Part shown: positions 50,573 through 62,922 of the stretch, one piece after another
Layout of the letters: each line of letters opens with the position of its first letter
How positions within the stretch are numbered: position 1 is the stretch's first letter
From: JAEUJM01 sp044221555
Lineage (GTDB): Bacteria; Actinomycetota; Acidimicrobiia; Acidimicrobiales; DATDAH01
Reading direction: 5' to 3'
Assembly: GCA_044221555.1 (NCBI GenBank)
Contig: JBGAOY010000005.1
Span: forward strand, 186,001 to 250,000
Length of the DNA stretch: 64,000 bases
Position numbers and translations under genes: made by a program
The notes under the pieces: model-generated
What the model saw: the letters and a program-made list of their open reading frames with translations, nothing else
Told to the model about the DNA's origin: nothing
Databases searched by the model: none

Positions 50573-52015
50573 TCAGGCCTGCAGGACCACCAGGCGGCGC
50601 TCGGTCATCTCCTGGACCGTGTAGGGCGGCCCCTCGCGGGTGTTGCCCGAGTCGCGGACCCCGCCGTAGGGCATGTGGTCGGCCCGCCAGGTGGGTACCT
50701 CGTTGACCAGCACGCCACCGAAGTCGAGCACGCGTCCGGCCTCGAGCGCCCGGCCGAGGTCGGCGGTGAACACCCCTGCCTGCAGGCCGTACCGCGTGTC
50801 GTTGGCGAGCCTCAGGGCTTCGTGCCACTCGTCGTAGACGGCCACGCCCACGACGGGGCCGAACACCTCGGTCTTGCACACCGACATGTCGGGCAGCACA
50901 CCGGTGAGCACCGTCGGGGTCAGCACGCGTCCTTCCACCTCGCCACCGCACCGCACCTGGGCACCCCCCGCCACCGCCTCGCCGATCCAGGATGCCACCC
51001 GCTCGGTCTCACCAGGGTCGATCAATGCACTCACATCGGTGTCGTCGTCCAGGGGGTCGCCCACCCGCAACTGGGACACCTCGGCGACCAGGGCGTCGAC
51101 GAAGTCGTCGGCGATGTCACGATGCACGAACACGCGCTGGACCGAGATGCACGACTGGCCCGCGTGGGAGAAGCCGGCGACCTTGATCTTGGCCGCCGCC
51201 GCCCGCCAGTCGCCGTCGGGCTCGATGATCACGGGCGCGTTGTTGCCCAACTCGAGGCTCACCCGCTTCCGCGGCGCCCGGGCACGGATGCCCCACCCCA
51301 CGTCGGGCGAGCCGGTGAAGGTGATCATGGCCACGTCCTCGTGGGTCACCAGGTGGTCGGCCACCCGGCCCGAGCAGGTGACCACGTTGAGCCACCCCGG
51401 GGGCAGCCCGCACTCGTCCACGAGCAGGTCGACGAGCGCCACGGCGGTCAGCGGGGTGGCCGACGCCGGCTTGAGCACCACCGGACACCCGGCGGCGATC
51501 GCTGGCGCCACCTTGTGGACCACCAGGTTGAGGGGGAAGTTGAACGGGCTGATGGCACCCACCACGCCGATGGGCACCCGCTGGACGAACGCCAGCTTGC
51601 CTTCGCCGGCGCTGCTGGCGTCGATGGGCACCATCTCGCCGGTGAGTGTGCGGGCCGTGGCCGCCGAGAACCGGAACGTGTCCACCGCCCGGGCCGCCTC
51701 GACCCGTGCCGTCTTCAACGGCTTCGCCGCCTCCTCGGCCACGAGGCGGGCGAAGCGCTCCTGGCGCTCGGGCTCGGACAGCAACTCGGCGGCCCGGTCC
51801 AGGACCGCCGCCCGCCGGTGCGCGGGCAGGGCGCCCTCGCGGTGGCAGGCCAGCGCGACCGCGACCGCACGGTCGAGATCCGCGGTCGTGCCGGCGGGCA
51901 CCCGGCCGATCTCGTGGCCGTCGTAGGGCGACGTGACGACGTTGACCTCGCCGTCACCATCGCCGGCCGCGCCCACGCGCTCGGCACCGATCCGGAACGG
52001 TGTGATCTCGGTCAT
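50573..52015 (-). CDS. NAD(P)-dependent aldehyde dehydrogenase
   Basis: A 480-residue ALDH. Visible motifs: AISPFNFPLNLVVHKVAPAIAAGCPVVLKPAS, FTGSPDVGWGIRARA, LELGNNAPVII with catalytic Glu, and GQSCISVQR with the nucleophile Cys. Near aminotransferase and PuuB-like genes it could oxidise gamma-aminobutyraldehyde or a related semialdehyde; the substrate is not proven. ATG 52015 has GGAGG close upstream (2-base spacing). The much longer frame to 52567 is antisense to nothing but overlaps the permease and is not coding. Confidence 0.88.
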   Translation of the reverse strand: MTEITPFRIGAERVGAAGDGDGEVNVVTSPYDGHEIGRVPAGTTADLDRAVAVALACHREGALPAHRRAAVLDRAAELLSEPERQERFARLVAEEAAKPLKTARVEAARAVDTFRFSAATARTLTGEMVPIDASSAGEGKLAFVQRVPIGVVGAISPFNFPLNLVVHKVAPAIAAGCPVVLKPASATPLTAVALVDLLVDECGLPPGWLNVVTCSGRVADHLVTHEDVAMITFTGSPDVGWGIRARAPRKRVSLELGNNAPVIIEPDGDWRAAAAKIKVAGFSHAGQSCISVQRVFVHRDIADDFVDALVAEVSQLRVGDPLDDDTDVSALIDPGETERVASWIGEAVAGGAQVRCGGEVEGRVLTPTVLTGVLPDMSVCKTEVFGPVVGVAVYDEWHEALRLANDTRYGLQAGVFTADLGRALEAGRVLDFGGVLVNEVPTWRADHMPYGGVRDSGNTREGPPYTVQEMTERRLVVLQA

Positions 52016-52116
52016 GTCCTCCGCTCTCGTTCGCTTCGCATGCTCTCCGTTCGGCCACAGAGGCGGACATGCCGCTCGGGCCCCTGCGCGGGAGGCTACC
52101 CGGCGCCGTCGCGGCG

Positions 52117-54603
52117 CTACTCGGAACGCAGCACCCGGGCCGCGTCCGTGCGGGCGGCGAGACGACCGGGGACGAACGCGATCAGGTTGGCCAGCGCGAT
52201 CGTCACCGGCACGACCAACACCAAGAACAGGGCGGGCGTGACGGCGGGCACCGACACGCCGATGTCGTCGCTGAACAACGTCCACAGCGCCCGCCCGCCC
52301 GCCACGCCCAGCGGCAGTCCGAGCGCCAGGGCCACGAGGGCCACCGTCGTGGCCTGCCACGCGGTCGTGGCCGCCACCTGCCGGCGCACGAACCCGAGCG
52401 ACTCGAGCACCGCGAAGTCGCGACGGCGACGCCGCACGGAGGTCGCCAGCGTGATGGCCAGGGTGGCCACCGCGAGCAGGGCCAGGACCCCAGAGAGCAC
52501 CAGCGGCGTGCTCCGCACCCGGTCGTAGTTGCGGATGCCCGCCGGCGTCTGGTCGGTGACGATGCACAGGTGGAACTGGCAGTCGGGGTTGATGCCGCGG
52601 TCGAGGAACTGGATGCGGAGGCGCTCACCCGCGGCCGCCGGGTCGACGTCGTCGCGGTAGCGCACCAGGTAGGTGCTGTGCGGCGGGCTGTTGGTGGTTC
52701 CGTCCGTGAGCAGCGCATTGCGCACCGCAGCACCGGTGTCCAGGTCGGTGCTGTCGAAGATGGCCCGGCCCATACCGGGGAACACCGCCACGCCGACGAC
52801 CTCGAGCGTGACCGGACGTCCCGTCTGGTCGGTGGTGGCCACGTGGTCGCCCACATCGACCCCGAGTCGCTCGGCGGTCCCCTCTCCCAGGACCAACTCG
52901 TCGCGGTGACGGACCGGTCGACCGCGGATCAGCCGGGGGTAGACGTCGCTGCCGAAGGTGCTGATACCGACCGCCGGTACCGACACCGCCCGGTCTCCCG
53001 AATGATCGCCGGCGGCGCGCAGGCGGAGCTCGCCGAGGTTCGCGACGCTCCACGCCTCCACATCGGGATCGCCGTCGAGCACCCGACTCGACGCGGCGAC
53101 GCCCATCTCCGTGAACCCGTTCCCCACCGCCTGGTCCCATTCGAGGCCGTAGAGGCTTGGCGTGGTCACCAGTCGCTGGAGATTGACACCGAACGTGACC
53201 GACGCAGTCAGCGCGCCGAGGGCCAGGGCCGTGGCCACCAGCGCGCCGACCACGGGGACCGCAGTCGCCCCCCGCCCGCGCTCGAGGGCCATGCGCACGC
53301 CCACCACGACGGTGGGCGGCGCACCGGCGTCCGACAGCGTGGTCGCCACCCGGCTGGGGCGCGAACGGTACGCCGGTACGGGCGCACCGACGCTGGTGCC
53401 GAACCGCGGCAGCGAGCGGGCCACCGAGACTCCCGTCCCCACGAGGAACAGCAGCACCAGCACCCCGATGCCGGTGGCGAGCACCGCGACGTTCACCTCG
53501 GTGCCCGGGTGGGGCTCGGCGATCCGGGCCGGGCCGATCGGGAACCGATCCGAGGCGACGACAGCGACCACCACGGCCACGATCGACGCCCCCCCGAGCA
53601 CCACGGACACTCGCAGCAGCGCCACCAGCAGCAACTGGCCGCGGGTGAAGCCCACCGCCCACAGCCGCCGGCGATCGGACTCGTCGAGCAGGAGGTGACG
53701 GGAGAGGAGTTGGCCGAGCACCAGGAACCCGACCACCGCGAGCATGACCCCGAACAGCAGCAGGGCCTGCGCCTGGGGTCGGATCGAGCGGTTGACCTTG
53801 GCCTGGCGGGCGCCCGCGTCGATGAACGGCACGTACTGCACGGGGATCCCCATGTCATGGAGCACCCCGGCGATCTCGGCCCGAAAGCGCTCGACCCCGG
53901 CGGCACCGTGGCGCAGGCGGGTGTGCAGATAGCTGTAGTCGAACGCCTCCTCGGGGTGGGCGGCCAGGTAGGCCGGGGTCAGCACCAGGGCGGCGGCGCC
54001 GTCGAACGGCGCGATGGGCACGACCTCGTTCGGGAGCACGCCGATGCCCGTGACCGTGAAGCTCCGCTCGGTGCCCACGCTCCGGTCGGCGACGCCGCCG
54101 GAGGAGTACTCGTCCGCCGTCATCGTGCGCAGCGCGAGTTGGTCGCCGACCTCGAGGTGGAGCGCGTCGGCCGCCGCCCGGTTCGCCAGCACCTCATCGA
54201 CTCGGGCAGGATCGGGGAGCCGCCCGGCATCCAGCTTGGGCCGATCCATCCCGTAGACCCACCGGTCGTCGAGGCCGGCCTCGAAGTCGCGGAACCGGAT
54301 CTCGGCGTGGTCGGGCACGGCCAGGATCGGCGCCGTCACCGACATCTCCTCCACCTCGGGCAGTGCCCGGAACGCGTCGAGGACCTGCTGGAACTGCGGG
54401 TTCGAGGGACCGAACTCGGTGATGACCGCGTCCTCGGCATTGGCTTCGGCGAGGTAGCGGTCATAGGCCGTCTCGGTGCGACGGGCCCCCGCGACCGTTG
54501 CCAGCACGACGCCGGCCATCAGGCCGATCAAGAGCGCGAAGCCGAGGGTCTGGCGCCACTTCGCCAACAACTCCTCACCCAGACGCGCTCGAACCGCCCC
54601 CAC
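52117..54603 (-). CDS. FtsX-type ABC transporter permease, orphan
   Basis: An 828-residue membrane protein. A first helix (WRQTLGFALLIGLMAGVVLATVAGARR) is followed by a large extracellular domain (about 55-270), then three helices, a second extracellular region, and a final three-helix FtsX block (VLALLAVATLAITLATSVRRRRRDFAVLESLGFVRRQV… VPVTIALANLIAFVPGRLAAR). This duplicated MacB/FtsX-like layout normally partners an ATP-binding protein, but none is next to it. GTG 54603 is chosen just before the first helix; 66 further residues of open frame are Arg/Pro-rich and lie opposite the divergent gene's promoter. Confidence 0.85.
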   Translation of the reverse strand: MGAVRARLGEELLAKWRQTLGFALLIGLMAGVVLATVAGARRTETAYDRYLAEANAEDAVITEFGPSNPQFQQVLDAFRALPEVEEMSVTAPILAVPDHAEIRFRDFEAGLDDRWVYGMDRPKLDAGRLPDPARVDEVLANRAAADALHLEVGDQLALRTMTADEYSSGGVADRSVGTERSFTVTGIGVLPNEVVPIAPFDGAAALVLTPAYLAAHPEEAFDYSYLHTRLRHGAAGVERFRAEIAGVLHDMGIPVQYVPFIDAGARQAKVNRSIRPQAQALLLFGVMLAVVGFLVLGQLLSRHLLLDESDRRRLWAVGFTRGQLLLVALLRVSVVLGGASIVAVVVAVVASDRFPIGPARIAEPHPGTEVNVAVLATGIGVLVLLFLVGTGVSVARSLPRFGTSVGAPVPAYRSRPSRVATTLSDAGAPPTVVVGVRMALERGRGATAVPVVGALVATALALGALTASVTFGVNLQRLVTTPSLYGLEWDQAVGNGFTEMGVAASSRVLDGDPDVEAWSVANLGELRLRAAGDHSGDRAVSVPAVGISTFGSDVYPRLIRGRPVRHRDELVLGEGTAERLGVDVGDHVATTDQTGRPVTLEVVGVAVFPGMGRAIFDSTDLDTGAAVRNALLTDGTTNSPPHSTYLVRYRDDVDPAAAGERLRIQFLDRGINPDCQFHLCIVTDQTPAGIRNYDRVRSTPLVLSGVLALLAVATLAITLATSVRRRRRDFAVLESLGFVRRQVAATTAWQATTVALVALALGLPLGVAGGRALWTLFSDDIGVSVPAVTPALFLVLVVPVTIALANLIAFVPGRLAARTDAARVLRSE

Positions 54604-54724
54604 GGCGCCATCTTGAACGATGATCGGCCGCGCGAACAGGGCACCACCCGGTGGCAGTCGGGTGGTGCTACCCCCACCCGGCGGGCGTGCCGGCCATGCG
54701 ACCAGCCGCCGCAGCCCAGGCAAG

Positions 54725-54730
54725 TACCGT
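54725..54730 (+). promoter_or_regulatory. -10 box for the FAD oxidoreductase
   Basis: TACCGT seven bases before GTG 54738. Confidence 0.5.
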
Positions 54731-54737
54731 CGCAGCC

Positions 54738-56015
<1,278 letters not shown>

Positions 56016-56101
56016 CGCCACGGATCGTGAACATCGGCACACCAGTAGCTCACTTTGAGTGGTTGGTCAAGCGCGCGCTGTAGTTTTCCTCGGAACTGGG
56101 G

Positions 56102-56107
56102 TAAGGT
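56102..56107 (+). promoter_or_regulatory. -10 box for the surface protein
   Basis: TAAGGT seven bases before GTG 56115. Confidence 0.5.
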
Positions 56108-56114
56108 GCGCGCT

Positions 56115-57080
56115 GTGAGAGGTTTCCCCACCACTGGGAGCACCGAGCGGGCGGCGCCACGTCACCCGAGTCGCCTGGGCGCGTTGGTGGGGGCGGCAGT
56201 GCTGGTGGCGGTCACCACCAGCACGGCGGTCGCCGTCGCCGACGACCGGCCCATCGATCCGGTGGTGGCGACCACGGTGACGCTCGGCCCGCCCACCACC
56301 GGGTCGCCCACCACCGGGTCGCCGACCACCGTGCCGCCCACCACCATCGCGACGACAACCACCGCCACCACACCCCCGTCCACGACACCCCCGTCCACGA
56401 CACCCACCACCGAACCGCCCTCGACCACCACCACCGAGGATCCGCGGGTCCAACCGCTGCCCACCACCACGGTGGCGCGCGGGTTCGACCACGACGACTG
56501 CGACCACGACGACGGTGGCCACGGCCACGGCGAGCACGCCGCGTCGACCACGTGCGACACCGAGCCCATCCCGATCGAGCCCACCCCGCCGACCACCGCC
56601 CCCAGCACCTCCATCCCCAGCACCACCATCCCCAGCACCACCGTGACCGTCGACACCCCCGACACCACCTCGACCACCCGACCGACCGCAGGGGTCGCCG
56701 CCGGCGGCGACTCGGTCGGGCCGCCCTCGTCGGATGCCGCCGACGCCGCCGCCGACGGTGCCGGCTCGGGCGGCTCGGCACCGGTGACCTCATCGGGCGC
56801 CGCCACCGGATCGGGCGCGACCGTGACCGGTGCCACCGGCACGGCCACCGGCACCGTCCCGGCCGACCCTGGCCCCGGTGACGAGATCGCCGGCGCGCTG
56901 TTCGGTGACGCCGGGCTCACCTTCGGCACGGGACCCGTGGTGGAGGGCCAACTCAGCGCGGCGGCCCCCTTGGCCGATCGGTGGTGGGCGGCACTCCCCC
57001 TCGGGCTCGCCGTCGGGCTCCTGCTCGTCGGCCTGGCCGTGGTCGCCGTCCGACTCACCCGCCGACCCGCACACCAGTAG
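56115..57080 (+). CDS. Thr/Pro-rich surface protein with a His/Asp cluster
   Basis: A 321-residue predicted cell-surface protein. A signal helix (LGALVGAAVLVAVTTSTAVAVA) starts it. A long Thr/Pro low-complexity region follows (possible O-glycosylation or wall-spanning stalk), interrupted by FDHDDCDHDDGGHGHGEH, a dense His/Asp patch flanked by two Cys that could bind divalent metal. A Gly/Ser/Ala region leads to one C-terminal helix (WWAALPLGLAVGLLLVGLAVVAVRL) with a basic end. No LPxTG motif. Function unknown. Confidence 0.7.
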   Translation: MRGFPTTGSTERAAPRHPSRLGALVGAAVLVAVTTSTAVAVADDRPIDPVVATTVTLGPPTTGSPTTGSPTTVPPTTIATTTTATTPPSTTPPSTTPTTEPPSTTTTEDPRVQPLPTTTVARGFDHDDCDHDDGGHGHGEHAASTTCDTEPIPIEPTPPTTAPSTSIPSTTIPSTTVTVDTPDTTSTTRPTAGVAAGGDSVGPPSSDAADAAADGAGSGGSAPVTSSGAATGSGATVTGATGTATGTVPADPGPGDEIAGALFGDAGLTFGTGPVVEGQLSAAAPLADRWWAALPLGLAVGLLLVGLAVVAVRLTRRPAHQ

Positions 57081-57141
57081 CCCACGGCGGGGCATCGAGG
57101 CCCGAGCGCGGCGTGTGTGTGGGTGGGTGTGGGTATGTGGG

Positions 57142-59115
57142 TCAGCCGCCGCCGACCGCGGACCGCTCGGCGTCGACCACGATGCGCCCACGCCCAGTGG
57201 CCTTGGCCTCGTACATGGCGGCGTCGGCCCGACCGAGCAGCGACCGGGTGCCCTCGTCGGGGCCCGAGCTGAGCGCCACCCCGATGCTGGTGCCCACCAG
57301 GATCTCGGCGCCTTCGACCGCCGCGGGCTGGGCCACCTCGTCGCGGATGCGCTCGGCCACCACGAGGGCGTCGGCCGCCGAGGGCAGGTCCTCGCAGATC
57401 ACCACGAACTCGTCGCCGCCGTAGCGCCCCACGGTGTCGGCTGCTCGTGCGGCGCGCTGGACACGGTCCGCCACCTGGCGCAGCAGCTCGTCGCCCGCGG
57501 CGTGCCCCCAGGTGTCGTTGACCAGCTTGAACTCGTCGATGTCGAGGAAGATGGCCGCGGCACGCGACCCGTCACGCCGCCCACGGTCCAGGGCGTGGTC
57601 GAGGCGGTCGTCCACGATCACCCGGTTGGGCAGGAGCGTCAGCGGGTCGTGCGTGGCCTGGTGAGCCAGCCGGTCCTCGACCGCCTTCTGGGCGGTCACG
57701 TCGTGGGCGTTGATCACCAGGCCGGCCACCGCCGGGTCGTCGAAGAGGTTCGTCACCATGACCTCGAACCACCGGAAGCGGCCGTCGCGCCCCAGCACCC
57801 GGGCCTCGACCGGCGTGTCGAGGGTCCGGGCGGCGAGCGCCTGCTCCATGCGATCGGCGTCGTCCGGATGGATCATGGCCAGGAGGGTGGCACCCTCGGC
57901 CTCCTGGGGCGACCAGCCGAGCAGCGGGGTCACCGACGGGCTGATGTAGGAGATGGTGCGCTCGTCGTCGGTGACCACGATGAGATCCGGCAGGTTGTGC
58001 ACCAGCGCCTGGAACCGGGCCTCGGTGCGCCGGATCTCGGCGGTGAGCGACGCGGCCTGGGCCAGCGCCCCGGCCCGTGTGTTGCCGAGGCTCCAGACGA
58101 GCGCACTGAGCAGCACCGACAGGGCCGTGCCCGCGGCCAGGATCCACAGCGGTTCGCGCAGCGCGACGTCGCCGAGGCCGTTCACGTCGACCACCGTCAG
58201 CAGCCAGCGCTGGCCCAGTTGGTCGATGGTGGTGGTGTCGATCGTGTCCCCGTCGTCACTGGCCAACGACGGCGCCCGTCCCTCGTCGTCCATCAATGAC
58301 GACGCCACCAGTGCACCAGCCACGTCGGAGGGGGCGTCGGGGTCGGCCAGTTCCTCCAACTGGGCCTGCAGGTCACTGCCCCCCGCGGCCACGGCCTGCT
58401 CGACCAGGTCCTGGGCCGAGACCATCACCACGATCCAGGCCTGGAGGTCCTGTACCCGTGCCGCGCTCGTGGTGGGCACGACGTCGCCGTAGACCGGCAC
58501 GACCACCCCGATCCCGCTGTGTCGCAGCGATGGATAGGTCTCGAGGGCCTGGGTGGGCAGCGACTCGAAGCGGTCGCTGATGATGGCCCGGCCCTCGACG
58601 CGGGACGCGTCGAGGGCGGCCTCGGCCGAGGGGATCGACGCCAGGTCGAGGCCGTCGAGCACGTCCACCGCGGTGGAGGGCGCCTCGTAGGTGGCGACGA
58701 GGTGGTCGTCACCCGGTGCGAGGCTGTTGACGTTGAAGTCCGCCACGCCGGTCTCGCGCACGTGGTCCCGCAGCTCGAGCACCTCGGCGCCGGACACCGG
58801 CTGCACGTAGGCCACGCTGGCCACCGCACCGGGGGGGAGGTCGGCCACGGCCTCGGCCGCGATCTCGCCGAAGGCCTCGTTGTCGAGTCCACCTCCGGCG
58901 GCCACCACCCCGGTGCGGGTGACCCGCCCGGCGCCGGCCAGCGCGTCGAGGCGTGCCTCCACCCGACGCTCGACCGAGCGCGACGCCACCGAGAACTCGT
59001 TGCGGGCGTGCTCCTGCAACACGCCGCGCCACACGGCAGCCGCGATCACGCTGGCGACCAGCCCACCGATCAGGACGACCAACGCCATCGCCAGGGGCGA
59101 GCGCTGGGGATTCAC
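57142..59115 (-). CDS. CHASE-PAS-GGDEF membrane diguanylate cyclase
   Basis: A 657-residue membrane sensor. Helix 1 (MALVVLIGGLVASVIAAAVW) and helix 2 (about 323-342) bracket an extracellular CHASE-like domain (VASVAYVQPVSGAEVLELRDHV… RDHVRETGVADFNVNSL… YPSLRHSGIGVVVPVY). A PAS domain (about 370-480) follows and the GGDEF domain is complete: DPLTLLPNRVIVDDRL, DIDEFKLVND, RYGGDEFVVI. An RAAD inhibitory site precedes it by five residues. It would convert an external signal to c-di-GMP. GTG 59115 has TAGGGT eight bases upstream. Confidence 0.9.
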   Translation of the reverse strand: MNPQRSPLAMALVVLIGGLVASVIAAAVWRGVLQEHARNEFSVASRSVERRVEARLDALAGAGRVTRTGVVAAGGGLDNEAFGEIAAEAVADLPPGAVASVAYVQPVSGAEVLELRDHVRETGVADFNVNSLAPGDDHLVATYEAPSTAVDVLDGLDLASIPSAEAALDASRVEGRAIISDRFESLPTQALETYPSLRHSGIGVVVPVYGDVVPTTSAARVQDLQAWIVVMVSAQDLVEQAVAAGGSDLQAQLEELADPDAPSDVAGALVASSLMDDEGRAPSLASDDGDTIDTTTIDQLGQRWLLTVVDVNGLGDVALREPLWILAAGTALSVLLSALVWSLGNTRAGALAQAASLTAEIRRTEARFQALVHNLPDLIVVTDDERTISYISPSVTPLLGWSPQEAEGATLLAMIHPDDADRMEQALAARTLDTPVEARVLGRDGRFRWFEVMVTNLFDDPAVAGLVINAHDVTAQKAVEDRLAHQATHDPLTLLPNRVIVDDRLDHALDRGRRDGSRAAAIFLDIDEFKLVNDTWGHAAGDELLRQVADRVQRAARAADTVGRYGGDEFVVICEDLPSAADALVVAERIRDEVAQPAAVEGAEILVGTSIGVALSSGPDEGTRSLLGRADAAMYEAKATGRGRIVVDAERSAVGGG

Positions 59116-59191
59116 TGGGGACGACCCTAGCGCCGATGCGCGCCGTCGTCGCGTCGCGCGGCCACTTCGCCACGCAGAGCGGTCGGGGGCG

Positions 59192-60547
59192 CTACCGGGC
59201 CAGTTCGGCGCAGAACGCCCCGAACACCTCCACGTAGCGGTCGATGTCGTCCTCGGTGTGCTGGGCCGAGATGGTCCACTGCTCCTCGTCGCCCGGGGTC
59301 ATGAAGATGCCCCGGTTGATCACCCATGCCCACGACGCCGCGAACAGCGTGGCGTTCGTCTCGAGGAAGTCGCGGAAGTTGCGCAGGGGCTCGGACCGGT
59401 AGCACACGCACCCCTTGCAGCCGAGGTCGACCACGTTGGCCGGGATGCCGTGCGTGGCGATGGCGTCGCGGCACCCGGCCGCCAGCCGGGCGCCCAGCTT
59501 GGCCATGTGCTCGTAGGCGTCCGGGGTGAGCACCTCGGTGAGCGCGGCCAGGCCGGCGGCGGCCACCAGCGGGTTGCCGTTGAAGGTGCCCTGCTGCGCG
59601 GCGCCGTGGGCGATGATGTCCATCACCTCGGCCCGCCCCCCGAAGGCCGCGGTCGGCGTGCCGCCACCGATGGCCTTGGCGAAGCAGGCCAGGTCGGGCT
59701 GTACGCCGAACAGCTCGGTCGCGCCGCCGGCGGCGATGGTGGCGCCGCACTTGACCTCGTCGAAGATGAGCACCACGCCGTGTTCGGTGCAGATGCGACG
59801 GACCTCGGCCAGGTAGCCCTCGTCGGGGAGCACGAGGCCGATGTTCATCATCACCGGCTCCATGATGAGGCAGGCGATCTCGCTGCCCCGCTCGCCCAGC
59901 ATCCGATCGAGGGAGGCGGCGTCGTTGTACGGCACCACCAATGTGTCCTCGGCCATCTCGGCCGGGATGCCGAGCGACATCGGCGTCGACAACGGGTTCT
60001 CGCGGTCACCCATCTCGTTGGTGTCGGGCACGACCGAGAACATCACGGTGTCGTGGTGCCCGTGGTACGAGCCCTCGATCTTCAGCACCTTGTCGCGACC
60101 CGTGAAGGCCCGGGCGATGCGGATCGCATCCATGGTGGCCTCGGTGCCCGAGTTGCAGAACCGCACCTGGTCGAGTCGGAAGCGGCGGCACAGCTCCTCC
60201 GCGAAGGCCACCGTCAGCTCGGTGGTGACGGCGAAGTGGGTGCCGCGACGGACCACCGCGTCGACCGCCTCGATGATCTTCGGGTGGGCGTGGCCCACGG
60301 CGTTGACCCCGAAGCCCGAGTGGTAGTCGACGTACTCGTGACCGTCCACGTCCCACACGTGACTGCCCTCGCCGCGCTCGAGGTAGATGGGCCACGGCTC
60401 GGCGGCCTGGAACGACGACGCCACCCCCAGGGGCATCGACCGGACCGCCCGCTCGTAGAGGGCCGCGGACTTCGGGGTGCGAGACCGCATCGCCGCGCCC
60501 TCCACCTCGATGATGGCCTGGGCCCGTTCCATCAACTGCTCACTCAT
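59192..60547 (-). CDS. Class III aminotransferase / glutamate-1-semialdehyde aminomutase-like
   Basis: A 451-residue PLP enzyme. YERAVRSMPLGVASSFQ, HPKIIEAVDAVVRRGTHFA, FCNSGTEATMDAIRIARAFTGRDKVLKIEGSYHGHHD, LIFDEVKCGATIAAGG and LACFAKAIGGGTPTAAFGG (PLP Lys) are GSA-aminomutase-type. The position 43 bases after an aldehyde dehydrogenase, far from haem genes, favours a transaminase in amine catabolism over haem synthesis. ATG 60547 has AGGAG six bases upstream; the longer frame adds 11 codons. Confidence 0.85.
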   Translation of the reverse strand: MSEQLMERAQAIIEVEGAAMRSRTPKSAALYERAVRSMPLGVASSFQAAEPWPIYLERGEGSHVWDVDGHEYVDYHSGFGVNAVGHAHPKIIEAVDAVVRRGTHFAVTTELTVAFAEELCRRFRLDQVRFCNSGTEATMDAIRIARAFTGRDKVLKIEGSYHGHHDTVMFSVVPDTNEMGDRENPLSTPMSLGIPAEMAEDTLVVPYNDAASLDRMLGERGSEIACLIMEPVMMNIGLVLPDEGYLAEVRRICTEHGVVLIFDEVKCGATIAAGGATELFGVQPDLACFAKAIGGGTPTAAFGGRAEVMDIIAHGAAQQGTFNGNPLVAAAGLAALTEVLTPDAYEHMAKLGARLAAGCRDAIATHGIPANVVDLGCKGCVCYRSEPLRNFRDFLETNATLFAASWAWVINRGIFMTPGDEEQWTISAQHTEDDIDRYVEVFGAFCAELAR

Positions 60548-60590
60548 GTCCTTCTCCTGTGTCTCGACTCGGGGGGGCACTGGGTGACGG

Positions 60591-62024
<1,434 letters not shown>

Positions 62025-62063
62025 GTCCCCTCCGAGTGCTGCGACTGATCCGCTATGACGAGT

Positions 62064-62100
62064 GATTCGCTTGTCGATCGCAGGTCTGACAACCGATTCG
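62064..62100. promoter_or_regulatory. Operator-like repeat upstream of the ALDH operon
   Basis: TTGTC (62071-62075) and GACAA (62088-62092) form an inverted repeat with a 12-base centre, flanked on each side by GATTCG (62064-62069 and 62095-62100). The arrangement looks like a dimeric regulator site. The regulator is unknown. Confidence 0.4.
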
Positions 62101-62143
62101 GTCGCCACTGTAGCCCGGTGCGACAGAGACGTGCCCGCCGGGA

Positions 62144-62905
62144 TCAGCTCCAGGGGGACGGTCGAGCCGGCTCACCGGCGACACCCACCAGCGGCCGCCG
62201 GTTCCAGTCCACCAGCGACTGGCGGTAGATGCGGTGGACGACGCTGAGGAAGTAGATCGCCGCCGGCACCCCCAGGGCGTCCAGGGCCGCCATGTGCACG
62301 TCGCCGGCGTTCTCCAAGGAGAAGGTCAGGTGCATCAACGCGCAGGTGGGGAAGACCGCACCGAGCGCCAGGCCCGACAGCGACCAGAGCCCCAGCTCGC
62401 GATGGCGCCGCACCTGGGTGCGCAGCAGGAACCACCCCACCATCACGTAGCAGACGACGAGCGCCAGCGATGCGAACGACAGGATGCTGACGGGGTGGTC
62501 GGCGACGCCCGGCCCTGCCGCACTCAGCGCGATCAGCGCGCCGGCGACACCCGCGAACAGCAGCGGGCAGGCCACCAACCAGCCGGGTGTGCCGGCGATG
62601 AAGCGCTCGCCCCTACCGCCGAAGAGCACCTCGATGCGCAACGACACCACGGTCCAGCCCGCAGGGAGGCCCACGAGGACCGCCGCGGCCACGAGGGGAC
62701 TGGCCGGGTACTCCCCGGTCAGCACGTGGTAGCCGTCGAACAGGTGGTGGGGGCCACAGGTGAACGCCATCAGCGCGAACGCGGCCCCGAACTGCGAGAA
62801 CCCCCTGGTGCGGGTGTCGCGTCGGAGCTCGTCCACGGTGAGCACACCGAGGCCCGTGTAGGCGACGCCCAGGGCCAGACTGGCCACTCCGAGGGCCCAG
62901 GTCAT
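62144..62905 (-). CDS. Seven-helix membrane protein, function unknown
   Basis: A 253-residue integral membrane protein with about seven hydrophobic helices, starting MTWALGVASLALGVAYTGLGVL. A conserved-looking CGPHHLFDGYHVLTGEYP loop follows helix 2, with His residues that could bind metal or a cofactor. A basic loop (LRTQVRRHRELG) precedes the last helices. Family not recognised. The gap to the upstream EAL gene holds an 18-base tandem repeat. Confidence 0.7.
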   Translation of the reverse strand: MTWALGVASLALGVAYTGLGVLTVDELRRDTRTRGFSQFGAAFALMAFTCGPHHLFDGYHVLTGEYPASPLVAAAVLVGLPAGWTVVSLRIEVLFGGRGERFIAGTPGWLVACPLLFAGVAGALIALSAAGPGVADHPVSILSFASLALVVCYVMVGWFLLRTQVRRHRELGLWSLSGLALGAVFPTCALMHLTFSLENAGDVHMAALDALGVPAAIYFLSVVHRIYRQSLVDWNRRPLVGVAGEPARPSPWS

Positions 62906-62922
62906 CCCGAGGCCCCCAGCAT

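Noticed and set aside
57111..57141. GT-rich stretch between convergent genes
   Set aside because: Simple low-complexity sequence with no hairpin or repeat unit that can be defended.
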